64,000 nt of DNA. Origin: Allolobophora icterica. Its lineage: Eukaryota; Annelida; Clitellata; Crassiclitellata; Lumbricidae. This document shows positions 43,144-54,273 of this stretch, one piece after another; position 1 is the stretch's first letter, and every line of letters begins with the position of its first letter. The position numbers were made by a program, and so were the translations under genes. The notes under the pieces were generated by a model that did no database searches, was not told the DNA's origin, and saw only the letters and a list, made by a program, of their open reading frames with translations. Location of the stretch: contig OY744616.1 of assembly GCA_963556255.1 (NCBI GenBank), forward strand, positions 8,785,770 through 8,849,769, given 5' to 3'.

Positions 43144-43935
43144 TCACACTTCTTTTATTTTAAACCTGATCGACAACTCCTCTCCTCGAAGGTTGATTAG
43201 TTTTCCATTTTGATCTGTGAGTTTTGTTTCCATAGCCGAAATCGTAAATAGCGTAATAGGAAGATATACTAAATTAACGGGCACTTCTATGATCTTGTAT
43301 CCGGGGCCTAGTTTCGGGAAAAGGGAATATATAATGTTTTCCGTTGTTCCGTTAGAGTACGAAGATCCTATTACGTCGCTGGTTACTCTCAAACTATTTA
43401 CGTTCATTATATTTACTATGTTCTCCGATTCGTTGTATCCTTCTGAATATACTCGGCTATTAAATCCTAAAACAGTTCTAATCGAGTTCTCGATTGTCAT
43501 ATTGACCTGATAGTTAGCACCGATATCTAACACCGACTTCAAAGTATTGTTGTTCGCTTGTAACGTTATACAGTACGCATCTCCTGTTTCGTCATAATGT
43601 CCTGATTCTTTCATGATTCTCTGAATGTGTTCGTTTATATCTACGATTTCGTAACTCCCTTCTGGGATTTCTATAGTTAACCACGTTTTACCATTATCCG
43701 GCGAATACACAAACTTGTTGTTTAAAGAATGGATATTCGGGAAGGAATTATAAGTCTCAAGATTAACAAGACACATTTCATACTTTTTGTTTTTGTCAAG
43801 TTGAATCAGAGGATTAAATTTTGTTCGAATTTGCGTGCTCCTTTCGCTCACCAAAATGCTGAATGACTCTTTAGGCTCCGTGTTACGAGCGATCTTTTCT
43901 GTGTTGAGAACTATCTTTTCTAACCGCGCTTCCAT
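43144..43935 (-). CDS. Penton-like minor capsid protein
   Basis: 263 aa. A short helical N-terminus (EKIVLNTEKIARN) precedes a predominantly beta domain: KYEMCLVNLETYNSFPNI, NNKFVYSPDNGKTWLTIEIP, EGSYEIVDINEHIQRIM, and later LGPGYKIIEVPVNLVYLPI. This is the pattern of the single-jelly-roll penton (PY) protein of Polintons, which occupies capsid vertices. It follows the ATPase by 45 bp, the usual ATPase-penton association. The start is preceded by ATATATAAA. Confidence 0.75.
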   Translation of the reverse strand: MEARLEKIVLNTEKIARNTEPKESFSILVSERSTQIRTKFNPLIQLDKNKKYEMCLVNLETYNSFPNIHSLNNKFVYSPDNGKTWLTIEIPEGSYEIVDINEHIQRIMKESGHYDETGDAYCITLQANNNTLKSVLDIGANYQVNMTIENSIRTVLGFNSRVYSEGYNESENIVNIMNVNSLRVTSDVIGSSYSNGTTENIIYSLFPKLGPGYKIIEVPVNLVYLPITLFTISAMETKLTDQNGKLINLRGEELSIRFKIKEV

Positions 43936-43980
43936 TTTATATATATAATATATATAATATATAACTTATGAAGATTATTT

Positions 43981-44760
43981 TTATGCTGAAGGCATATAAA
44001 ATGTATCTAACCCACTTCTATATTTGCCGTTATTCTTTTTACTGGTTAAATCTATCACTACAAATCCGTGCGGACGCTCCCACGCAGTTTTGCACAGTTT
44101 TACAAATTCGTCTTTAGGCATATCATCTACTCCTACGTGATCGTTGTATATATTATTAATATTTTTAAGATCTTGACTAAATAAACAGATAAAGTTTGCA
44201 TTCTCTCTGATAGTCTGTCTAGGCAGCTTAAAATAATTCTGTGCGAGGTAAAAGCAGTCAACATTGCTATGTCTCCCTCTGATATAATACGATTCGTATT
44301 TGTTTTGTTTTTCTAATTGTAAGTCGTCGAAAATCATCAGGTTCTGCTTGGCACTCAAGTCTCTCGGATCGGGGACTTCTTCCGAAGTTTCAAAGAATCG
44401 ACAGTTCATATCAGATTTTTTAACTATACTTTTAGCCATTTCTTCAACGACTGATATTGGAGATACATTCAGCCGGGCTATCTCGTCTTGACAACCAAAC
44501 AACCTGACGATTGCTTCTTTAGGCAATTTTTCTTCGAATGCTTTTTTAAGTATTTTATATTCTGGTTGAAAGAGCGATCTTCCAAATACCTGTAGGCTGT
44601 CGTAGTCTAACCATCCTGGGTTCAAAAGTAAATTTAATAGTAGCGTAGTCTTACCACATCCAGACTTCCCTACGATCAGACCTCTTATACTTCTAGGTAA
44701 TAACGGGTTATTAAATCTTTTCGATGTCTCGTCGTTCCAGGATAAATCTTTAACTTCCAT
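43981..44760 (-). CDS. ATP: FtsK/HerA-type DNA packaging ATPase
   Basis: 259 aa. Walker A GLIVGKSGCGKTTLLLNLLL near residue 30, Walker B NLMIFDDLQLE near residue 130, then CFYLAQNYFKLPRQTIRENA with a sensor-type Gln/Asn and arginine. This is the A32-like/FtsK-HerA packaging ATPase of Polintons, which drives DNA into the capsid. Length is typical. It is the first gene of the leftward series and shares a 35-bp intergenic space with the rightward integrase gene. Confidence 0.92.
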   Translation of the reverse strand: MEVKDLSWNDETSKRFNNPLLPRSIRGLIVGKSGCGKTTLLLNLLLNPGWLDYDSLQVFGRSLFQPEYKILKKAFEEKLPKEAIVRLFGCQDEIARLNVSPISVVEEMAKSIVKKSDMNCRFFETSEEVPDPRDLSAKQNLMIFDDLQLEKQNKYESYYIRGRHSNVDCFYLAQNYFKLPRQTIRENANFICLFSQDLKNINNIYNDHVGVDDMPKDEFVKLCKTAWERPHGFVVIDLTSKKNNGKYRSGLDTFYMPSA

Positions 44761-44795
44761 TTCTTTTTTAATTATAAAAATAGTTTTATATTAAA
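44761..44795. promoter_or_regulatory. 35-bp divergent start region between ATPase and integrase
   Basis: The two start codons (44760 minus, 44796 plus) are separated by 35 bp that are almost all A/T (TTATAAAAATAG, TTTTATATTAAA). Any core promoters must overlap this stretch or neighbouring coding sequence. Confidence 0.5.
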
Positions 44796-46286
44796 ATGTA
44801 TATGGAACAGATGTATTGCGTAAAGTGCAAGAGAGAAACCGAAATGACAGATATTTAAAATGTGATCAGTAAAAATAAAAGACCTATGATTAGAGCCGTA
44901 TGTGTCGAATGCGGAAAAACTAAAACTCGATTTGTTTCCACTGCCAAAAAAGGAGGCGATCTAGTTGGGTCTTTAAATTCAGCTACTAGTAGTATTAAAT
45001 TGCCGTGGTCAAAATTCCCTGGAGAATTGCATCTTCCAGGACATTCGTTTACTGGGCCCGGAACTAGATTAGATCTAAGATTGAATCCTGACGGCACTCC
45101 TAAAGACTGGAGTAAGCCAGTCGATCGAATCGACCAAGCAGCTTATCGTCACGATTTAGCTTATGACCAGTATTCGGATACCGCTGCTAGAAATGCCGCC
45201 GACAGAGTAATGGTGAATGAATTAAATAATATAAATAATCCTACATTACGTGAGCGCGTAGAAAGAGCCATAGTTAAACCTATTTTGTCTGCTAAAGCGA
45301 ATCTTGGTTTAGGTCTAGCTTCTTCCGATTCGAAGCCGGGTGCAAAATCGCCGTCAAAATGGACGGACGAACTCGCTGAAGAATTACATAAACCTATAGT
45401 ACGACAGTTTACAAAAAGGAAGGTTTACGTTAATGGTATCGATCAAATTTGGGCTGCAGACCTCATAGACATGCAGGCTTTCGCGAAATATAACGATGGC
45501 GTTAAATATTTATTAGGTGTTATCGATATTTTTTCAAAATATGGCTGGCTTGTTCCGATAAAAGATAAGAGCGGAAAATCTGTGTTCGATGCTTTCACCA
45601 AAATATTTTCCAGTAGCGAACGAAAACCAGAGAAACTTTGGGTCGATAAAGGAAAAGAGTTTTATAATAAAGACGTGAAATCAATAGGAATCCAGTTATA
45701 CTCTACTGAGAATGAAGAAAAATCATCCGTTATTGAACGATGGAATAGAACAATGAAAGAGAAAATGTTCAAATATTTTACTGCAAATTCGACTAGAAAA
45801 TATATCGATGTTTTAGAAAATATGGTTGCTCGTTATAACAACACTAGACATTCTTCTATAAAAATGACTCCAATAAAAGCGAGTATGAAAGCAAATGAAA
45901 GCGCTGTATGGAAAAATTTATATGGCGGTTTACAACCAGAACCACCTGATAAACCTAAATTTTCAATAGGCGATAAAGTCAGAATTTCTAAGAAGAAGAA
46001 GTTCTTCGAAAAGGGCTATACGCCTAGATGGACAGAAGAAGTCTTTACTGTGACAAAAATTCAATACACCGATCCTCCGACTTATAAGATAACAGATTAT
46101 AACGGAGAAGAAATTCAGGGCACTTTTTACGAACAGGAGTTACAAAAGTCGACTCAGGAAGTCTATAGGATCGAAAAGATCATAAAAAAACGCGGAAAGA
46201 AATCTTTCGTAAAGTGGCTGGGATATCCTGAATCTTTCAATTCTTGGGTTGAGAACGAAAGTTTGTTAAATCTACATCAGGGCTGA
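44796..46286 (+). CDS. INT: Zinc-ribbon/PLA2/integrase/chromodomain fusion, with in-frame stop near N-terminus
   Basis: The reading frame begins at ATG 44796 with MYCVKCKRETEM, meets TAA at 44856-44858, then stays open from 44859 to 46286 and includes CVECGKTKTRF. The two CxxC pairs on either side of the stop look like one zinc ribbon (DUF5679-like). Next is a parvovirus-type phospholipase A2-like domain: LPGHSFTGPGTRLDLRLNPD (Ca-binding GPG loop) and QAAYRHDLAYDQY (HD..Y catalytic motif). From about 45400 it is a retroviral-type integrase with DDE residues in IWAADLIDM, LWVDKGKEF and NEEKSSVIERWNRT. A chromodomain closes it: YRIEKIIKKRG, FVKWLGYPESFNSWV. A GTG at 44862 is the first alternative codon after the stop; ATG 44889 is the first AUG. 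The stop probably disables or shortens the protein. Confidence 0.88.
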
Positions 46287-46363
46287 GCGCATTAGACGTT
46301 ATTTCGAACAATGCGATAACTACAGACATTTTCTCGGCGTTGGTAGAGTTGCAAACGACAATA
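46287..46363. other. Short unique spacer between integrase and right TIR
   Basis: No feature seen; a CGAACAATGCG segment and AT-poor sequence only. Confidence 0.3.
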
Positions 46364-48019
46364 CGACATTTTTCAAGGTCGATGTCAAGTATACTACTAC
46401 TACTACTACCACCAGTATTTCCAGTATTTCAATATTTCCACATGGGTCCCATATTCCCACATAGAACCCATATTGCCCACATAGAACCAATATTGCCACA
46501 TAGAACTCATATTGCCCACATAGAACTCATATTGCCCACATATAACCCATATTGCCCACATAGAACCCATATTGCCATGTAAGGTCCATATTTCCCACAA
46601 AGAACCCATATTGCCCACATAGAACCCATATTGCCCATACAGGACCCATATTACCATGTAAGGACAATATTACAATGTAAGGACAATATTACCATATAAG
46701 ACCCATATTTCCCACATTGTACCTACATTTCCAACATAGTACCCATATGGCCATGTAAGGTCCATATTACCATATCAGAACCATATTTCCCACATAGTAC
46801 CCATATGGCCATGTAAAGTCCATATTTCCATGTAAGGTCCATATTGCCCACATAGAACCCATATTTCCATATAAGGACCTATATTTCCAATATGGTACCC
46901 ATATTGCCATGTAAGGTCCATATTTCCATGTAAGGTCCATATTTCCAATTTAAGGATTCATATTGCCCACACAGAACGCATATTGCCCACACAGAACGCA
47001 TATTGCCCTCATAGAAGCCATATTGCCCACATAGAACCCATATTGCCCACATAGGACCCATATAAGAGAGCGAATGGAGGGAAGGAGTATGAGAGCGAAT
47101 GGAGGGTAGGAAGAAGAGCTCTTTCTGTAAGAAGTTGCGGTTTGTCAACTTTGATTCATAATAAACGAAATAATATATATATACATTTTACAACGCTCAT
47201 GCGATTTCAAAAGATGATGTAACATTGCTCAACGCTTATGCAATTTCTATGTAGGCCTATGATGCAATGATAATTATTTCAATACGCATTCGCTATGCAT
47301 TTTAATATTATAACACAACACATAAACATTATGTTGTATAAACGTGGTGCCGCCTAGGGAACGTTTTTTTCACGTTGCGTCGACGAACAGTACTTTCAAC
47401 CCTCTTAAGACCATTCAAGTGCTGTTAAGACCTTTCGATGTCCTCGCAGACCATTGAACCCACGAAGAGACCTTTGAGCCGGCGTTGTGCGTTCGCCAGT
47501 AAAAACGTTGCGCCGCCTAGGGAACGTTTTTCAACCTTCTAGAGGATGCATTTTAATATTATAACTCAACACATAAACATATGTTGTATAAACTTGTATA
47601 AACTAACATATTTAAACAGTAAATTAAGTATTGTGCTAATATTTACTAATATTTCTCTACAGACACTATTATAAGGCATATATAATAATATTATTATAAC
47701 ACATATCGTTGTCGTCGATAGAGTAGTGGTTTAGGTCGGCGCCTTGTGACCGCACGGTCGCCGGATCTAATCCAACCTTAAACCATTGTTTTTTAATCTT
47801 TTGTATTTTTTGACAGAGAATGCGAAAAAACACCAGCACGCACACACATTACCGTTACCAGATCGATTTTCAAAGCCACGACGCGTCAACAGATCACTTT
47901 CGCTCCTCTGATAGCCACAAAAATGGCTAATTAATTAATTGATTAATTAATTAGGTAATTGGATAATTGGGTAATTAGGTAATTAGCTAATGAGCCAAAA
48001 GCTTAGTAGATTAACTACT
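46364..48019 (-). repeat. Polinton right terminal inverted repeat
   Basis: Inverse copy of 28856-30608, about 100 bp shorter because the minisatellite has fewer units. It ends GATTAACTACT before the target duplication. Confidence 0.93.
46436..47070 (-). repeat. Minisatellite of 19-20 bp units at inner end of right TIR
   Basis: Inverse counterpart of 29811-30525, with fewer units and a different variant order (CATATTGCCCACATAGAACC as the plus-strand unit). Confidence 0.85.
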
Positions 48020-48703
48020 GCGAACGTCACGTTGAGTATGCAACAACAAAGGCGCGTTAAGAATCACAGGTCATAAGCAGGGTCACGGCAAACGTTCTCT
48101 AACCTAAAACTTAATTGTCATCGAATACTAGACGGCAATCTTAGAAAATTATGTTTCGTAATAAAACAATATTTATAATGTCCTTAATTCTATGCTCTTT
48201 GATCTCCGCTTTCAAGACAGAAGTTGCGTTCTTGCAATTTCTGTAAGCAGTTCAGACATTTTTCTAATCTAAAGGTTGTCCGGTAATGAATTGAGCGCAA
48301 TGAATTGTTCACGTTATGGGCTATTGTAATTGCTAATAGATTCATTGTTTGTAGCACAATGGTTTGACTTTTCGTGACTTGACATTCATTAACTTCAATG
48401 GCAAAATAACTTCAGACTGACTGACAAGAGAGGCAATAACAATTCAGAATTTTTCGAGTCCATTTATTCTTTAACTTCATTACCGGTATGATGGCTATTG
48501 TCTACCAGTCAAGCGAGCTTCAAAGAAGGATATAGAAAATATCAAACTAATGTTGTAAGCAAACGACTATTAAAGCCAAACCATAGCGACCATCGAGTAT
48601 AATGTATCGGAGTTTAACTATGATGTCACTTCTTGCACGTATTTTCGTTTAAACGTCTTAAAAGAGGAATTTAAAGTGAGAATTTGTCATTTTCGATCTG
48701 AAA

Positions 48704-51700
48704 ATGAGGCAATCAGCTACATACGTCACGGCTTCAAATGTTGTTCTTCTATATCTCGTCGTTCTGCTAAACATCATTTTGTATCCAGTTATACTTGGTA
48801 ACGTATCAACGACAAGAAGATTTGTTGTGTCTGTACAAGGAAAGAACCGATGTCCAGAATTCTCGCAAAGCACAACTAGAAGAGTTGTAGTGCTGCGATC
48901 TCATCTGGAATGCGCAAGACACTGCGCCACGTGGTCTGAATGTCTTCATTATGATTACCAAAGAAACAATGGAAGTTGTACTTTGTACTCGATGACTCCT
49001 GCCAACCTTTATCCAGCTAAAGATTGCATTTTTATGCTGGTAAGTAGATTTCTCGACAAATAGGCTTAACAGTAAACGGCACCAATAATAATGTCACGGA
49101 TTTAGCATGCCCACTCTTCGAAACAGAAGGATCCAGATGTTGACAAAAGTGGAACAAATAAAAAAGTTAATATTTTCTTTGCGTGACTAATAGTTTCCAA
49201 GCGTGACTGCTGTAATTATTGTTTTCTATTTCCAAAATCTGCTTGTCCGAGCTACCAAGACAGTCAGGTAGGCCCCTATCAACATATAGCAGTTTATCTT
49301 AATTCGCTTCCCTAGCTGTACCTACACTTCAGTGCGCTAAATTTAGAATTACACTAACCATCCCCTTGCTACAATATCCCAAACGAACTACTACCTTTCG
49401 TAAGATGTCACCATAGCACTGTCTCGTTGATACGGTGATCCTCCAACCTTATTCCTGTCCCTCTCTCGGTCACAGCTAACGATCTTAAGTCCTCCTACTG
49501 ATACAGATACTGCATTGGACCTCCTTGCCTCTGGAATGATATACAAACTGAATTTCTTAAATTCAATCCGACCACAGGAGCAGGTCAGCATTTTATTGAT
49601 TAGGGGAGAGTGCTCCAAGATGCCCAGGGCGAATAAGATGCCCACCCCCTCTAAAACGTGTAGAAAGATAAAAATTCGTATTTTAGTTGTGTCTTTGCAT
49701 GTAACGACATCTTACGAACCTTCCTTAGCAGCAGCATTTCAATATTCGAGATATTGGCGTGATTATTACATTTTTTCAATTTTGACTACTTTTGGGCAAG
49801 TACACATTTATGAATCTGCTTCATTTTCTCCGTAACCTTATTTAATACCCAGGGGCGCATTTCAATGTTTATTTTGGGTCCATTTTTAGTTGTTTTGATG
49901 GCTTTATCAATCTTGTAAATATTAACCTAGTGAAATAAAATGTCGTCAATTGAGAGGGACTCGAAAATTACAAGAAGCCCATGGGCGTCTTGAATGTATA
50001 GGAAGCACAGAGGTTACAAGATGCCCATGGGCGTCTTTGATACCTTGAGAATCTTAGAGCACCATCTTTGGATCATGTGAATTGAAGAGGTATGTGAGTT
50101 TAGTGATGCTTCTGATTAATTGTTGACATTTAATTCTAATAACACCGGCAGTTTTATGGCGCCGCAACACATTCGAGTCATTACAACGTTGTTTTTTTGT
50201 TACCAAGCTGCATCAGTGGACTGTGTTGATTACTCTTACATGGCTAAAACCTAGTTGTGTGGGGGTACGGTGTGCGTATTTGTCTATCACTGTTTCCACA
50301 TCAACCTAAATTTTATTTGCAGCATATACTTGTTTATTGTGATAGTGAGAATGCACAAATGGTTTTCTAGGAACTTGTTGAAATGATTTATGTGAGAAAG
50401 ACAGTTCACCGTATAAAAAGAAGGTACTAGAAAAGGCAGGTAAGAAAAAGATGAAAACAATGCCAAAACAGACCAAATCTGTGGCAAGCTGTAGGCCTAA
50501 GGACTCTGCATCTTCAGAGACTGTTGCAGCAAAAAAATGAAGGAATTAAAAAATAAAAAGAAACTTACATTCAGACAAGACAAACCAAGGGGAAGAAAAG
50601 TAAGACATGGCGTCCTGGAAACTCAGCCAAGAAAGACAGCTAAAAAGAAGCCCAAGTACCGGTATGACTAAGAAGAAGATCGAAAATGTCTGTGTGGTGA
50701 ACGCTTCAGTGATAGTGCTGCTGGAGATAAATAGATAGAATGCAGGAAGTATAGGGGTTGGTGTCATGAAGAGGGTACAGATGGAGATACATTCAAAGGA
50801 TTTGTGTGCGACTTTTGTCGTTAACTGAGTCTGACAATGAAAATAACAATAACATCTTACGACATAAGGCTAGGATTTTTCTTCCCATGTCTTGATTTGC
50901 TTAGTAGCTGTAGGGTCTTTAGTTTATGGTTAGGTTTGTTTGTTTTATTTTAAAGTTTACTGCTTTAGTCTAAAATTGCAGGATTGCCACACTACTTGTT
51001 TTAGTCATTTTCCATTGTTCTAAGATGCCCATCCTGTGGGCGTCTTGTAGTATGGGGTTCCTAAGATGCTCAGTTTGAAGACATCTACTTTTTTTAATTT
51101 ACAAAAATTATGTTTTTGAATTAACCTCTATAGTTGCTCTGGTTGCTTTATTGATGACCACTCTTTGCATTGGGTACAAACTTGTACTTCTAGTGCAATC
51201 TACACAGCTGAAAACCCCAAATCTCCTTAACGTAGGCATCTTGGAGCACTCTCTCCTACCTTTCAGGGTTATTTGCCATTCAATAAACTTTACCCGTGGC
51301 TCATGCTTCTATTGATTTGGTTTTAATCCATAGCCAATCTGCCAGTAACATACTGTCATCGACTAATGAAAACCACTATTGCAAGCGCTGAGGGATTCAG
51401 AATCATTTTAAGTAAAGCAGAAAGTGAAGCAGAAAGATATTAAAGCATTGCATATTTGATCGAAGTAAGTATTTCATTCTGTGAAATGACTATCCTGTTT
51501 CATACATCAAGGGCCATGTTTTCTTCAGGACCCTGAGAATAAATTTAAAAAAATTAATCACGAATGAGTAGCTTTTCAGATGCATATTCGATTTAAAGTT
51601 ACATTTCCACTTCGCACTTTTTGTTTGCTCAGTTTTGTTTTGTAGGATCCAAAGACGTTTGAAGGATGCTTTAGTGCAGGTAGTGTTTCATTTTACAATT

Positions 51701-54178
51701 ACCAAAGAAAAAACCTTGAAAACTATAAATTTACGAAAATCTTTTATTCCATAAAATCATCAGGAGATGTCGAGAGAGTGTCCAAAATATTAGTTGGTTT
51801 TCCAAATAAGCCAGAGATTGCGGGCGGAAAATCCAATAAACTCTTGACTTTGCTAATTCATAATAACAAACACACGAGGCAATATTTTGTTCTCTTTGAT
51901 ATACCTCAAACATACATCAGCGAAATCTTTCGATCACAATAAACAACTTTGATCACAGCACATACATCAATTCGCAAGACTACATCATGATATTGTTATT
52001 GAAATCCAGCTTCGTTGCGTATGGATCCCGGTGGATGTAGTCTGCCTTTCCAGTATGCCAATAGTGAATACTACGGTTGTATGGAAACGAATACTACTCC
52101 TCAGTGTGGTACCATCAATGATCAACTGGCTGACTGCATAGTTCCAGCAGGTTAGTGACTGCCATAGGCGTAGACTCTGGGAGACAGCCGGAGCACAATA
52201 ATTGAGCAAGGAGGAAATGCCCCTCAAAAAAGAGGAGAATTTCTTCAAATATTAAAATATTATGTTTCAATATACACATATTTTTTCAAAAACAGAAAAA
52301 CAGACACACAGAACTGAAATACTATCAGAAATTCATAATGAAAACAAATTGATATTTATCTGCAATATTTTCGATATGAAACAAATTTACATGTAAACAT
52401 AACGCACCCATTTCATACGCATTACGTAACACCGGAGGCCTCTAAGGCTCGCTGATTGTCCAGACCAGAAGTGAAAAGTTTTTTCGGTTATTGATTTTAA
52501 AACCACAAGAAATAGAAAACCACACAAATTTTATTTTTGTTTAAAAAAATAAATTTCTCATTCTTGTAGAAGTTATTTAATAATTTTTAATTTTTGGAAA
52601 TCGCAACTGAATTAAACTGTGTTGGAGCTCCTGCTCATGCCATTTTTGATGATTTTTATGATCTGATATTCGAAAATCTTAAAAACAAATAACCAAAACA
52701 GCAATAACCATGGAAAAGACAACTTTTAGGCCTATCTTAAAAAATGTTTTTGCACTTCTGGAACAGACGTCATCTCCCAATATTTTGGACAAATTTACGC
52801 CAATGGTGACTGCATTGCTATTTCCTTCGAGAACGATTTAGTGTATTTCAATATTTTGAAAGTAGGAGGTTCCATAAATTTGAGAACATCAGTACTAATA
52901 CAATAACAAAAACTTTCAACTTTTGTTTTTATTGCAATGCAGGCTACTTTGTTCAGCAAGATATTGTGAGTTGGACAGCCACAGTGACTGAACCCCTTCC
53001 ATGCATTAGCAACTGGATCATTCTAATGCAACGGTTCCAGGGAACCGTCGACTTCAATCGAAACTGGACGGAGTACAAGAACGGATTTGGTGATATCCGA
53101 GGAACGGATTTCTGGATTGGAAACGAGAACATGCATTTAATTACCAGTGCGCTTGCAATCACTTACAGATTACGTGTGGAGGTAGTCCTTTTTTCCATCA
53201 AGTACTGTTTTTCTCATAAGTTTCACTTGATCAGTTTCAATTATCTTAGGGTGTAAAGCAGCTAAACCATTTCATTTATACGAGGTGATCAAGTATCGTC
53301 TTGTGGCGACGACAGAAGAATAATCTAAAATTCTTATCTAAAAATCTAGAGTGCAAGGCTGTGTTTAACGCCCGGTATTTAGTCTTTGAAACACTCTTTG
53401 CAGGGATTTTCTCTTCTCTTGCAGTCATTTTGCAAAGATCTTGTCACACGTAATGCAGAATGGTTAATGGTTGAACGACGTTACACGTCGATTATACAAA
53501 ATCATCAAGTCTTACAGTTTTGTGATATTATCAGCGATAGAAATGAATCTTATCTCTGAACGTCTTGCCCGAATATATATCAGACACCAGTCTTCCATTT
53601 TCCAGGCAATAATCTAGAATTTCCTACTTTTCATCAAGCATGTTTAAGAATTCATACAATCACTGTATATAAAACATCATGATTTTTACTTTACAAAAGG
53701 TGATTGTGATGGATACAGTTTGGAGAATTAGTGATGTTTCCCACTAAATCTCGCCCATTTCGTCAATCTGGTTTGAAAAACCCTATGTGATTTTTAACAG
53801 GTGCAGACCTGGAAGACTGGGTTTTGGTATTACGCTGAATACGAAACTTTCTCAATTGACTCCGAAGCAAACTATTACAAACTTCATTTGACTAATTACT
53901 CAGGAAACGCAGGAGATTCGCTGTCGAACACCACAATTAATCCACTAAATAATCATAATGGAATGAATTTCTCAACCTTTGATGCTGACAATGATTTGAA
54001 ATGGGACGGATCTTGTGCGACACTGTTTAACGGGTCATGGTGGTTTGGTGATTGTTATTGGTCATGTCTGACCTGCAATTATGGGTCAAAGCTTTTCTCG
54101 TGGTTCACTTTAGACACCTACGGTCTGCAGGTCCTTGGGAAACTTCGATCGGCCAGAATGATGATCAGAAGCAACTGA
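48704..54178 (+). CDS. Fibrinogen-related protein gene 1 (five exons, 375 aa)
   Basis: Exons 48704-49039, 51646-51679, 52010-52150, 52943-53181, 53801-54178; all introns GT-AG and phases agree (0,1,1,0). Exon 1 gives a hydrophobic signal or anchor (NVVLLYLVVLLNIILYPVIL) and a PAN/apple-like Cys pattern (ECARHCATWSECLHYDY, NNGSCTLYSMTP). Exon 3 gives a compact FN2-like module (GGCSLPFQYANSEYYGCMET, QCGTINDQLADC). Exons 4-5 form a fibrinogen C-terminal domain: CISNWIILMQRFQGTVDFNR, GTDFWIGNENMHLIT, the Ca-binding DADNDLK and GSWWFGDCYWSCLTC. Such proteins act as secreted or surface lectins in invertebrate innate recognition; that role here is inferred. Tandem paralog at 59060. Intron 1 holds a pogo-like transposon. 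A Polinton ends 685 bp upstream. Confidence 0.88.
49603..51256. mobile_element. pogo/Tc1-like DNA transposon remnant in intron 1
   Basis: 1,654 bp flanked by TA (49601-49602, 51257-51258). Inverted ends are GGGGAGAGTGCTCCAAGATGCC and its near complement GGCATCTTGGAGCACTCTCTCC (each cited in part as end motif). Internal AAGATGCCCATGGGCGTCTT blocks repeat. Compared with the paralog intron 59387-60280, this is the extra sequence, confirming an insertion. Confidence 0.8.
50690..50824 (+). pseudogene. Remnant C-terminus of a pogo/Tigger-like transposase (PHD-like zinc finger)
   Basis: The plus strand reads CLCGERFSDSAAGDK, stop TAG, then IECRKYRGWCHEEGTDGDTF and FVCDFCR-stop. The C-x-C...C-x2-[CY]...H...C-x2-C layout matches the PHD-like finger at the end of pogo/Tigger-type DDE transposases. 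The catalytic domain is missing and the frame is interrupted, so it is dead. Confidence 0.6.
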
Positions 54179-54273
54179 TAGAGAAATGGGCTTCTTTGAA
54201 CATTTGTTGTTTTGTTGTGAAGAATAGCAACACTCACGTAATAAAAACAAATTGTGATTTATACTATATTTGT

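Larger units (their letters stand above)
28856..48019. mobile_element. Polinton/Maverick element (adintovirus-like endogenous virus), complete ends
   Basis: A 19,164-bp element with a perfect 6-bp target duplication GCGAAC (28850-28855 and 48020-48025), inverted termini AGTAGTTAATC / GATTAACTACT (5'-AG ends, as in Polintons) and TIRs of about 1.7 kb. It encodes the defining set: protein-primed PolB, retroviral-type integrase, adenovirus-type protease, FtsK/HerA ATPase, double-jelly-roll capsid protein and penton-like protein. Two fibre-like genes and several small virion-type genes are added. Thirteen genes run leftward and one (integrase) rightward. Lesions: a piggyBac-like hairpin in PolB and an in-frame stop near the start of the integrase fusion. 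The other frames are open, so the insertion is young. Polintons self-synthesise and are thought able to form virions; activity of this copy is not shown. Confidence 0.96.

Noticed and set aside
44855..45097. Minus-strand frame of 80 codons over the integrase start
   Set aside because: Shadow of the plus-strand PLA2-integrase gene; no motif of its own.
28856..48019. LTR retrotransposon or retrovirus because of the integrase
   Set aside because: No reverse transcriptase, no direct long terminal repeats; termini are inverted and the gene set is that of Polintons.
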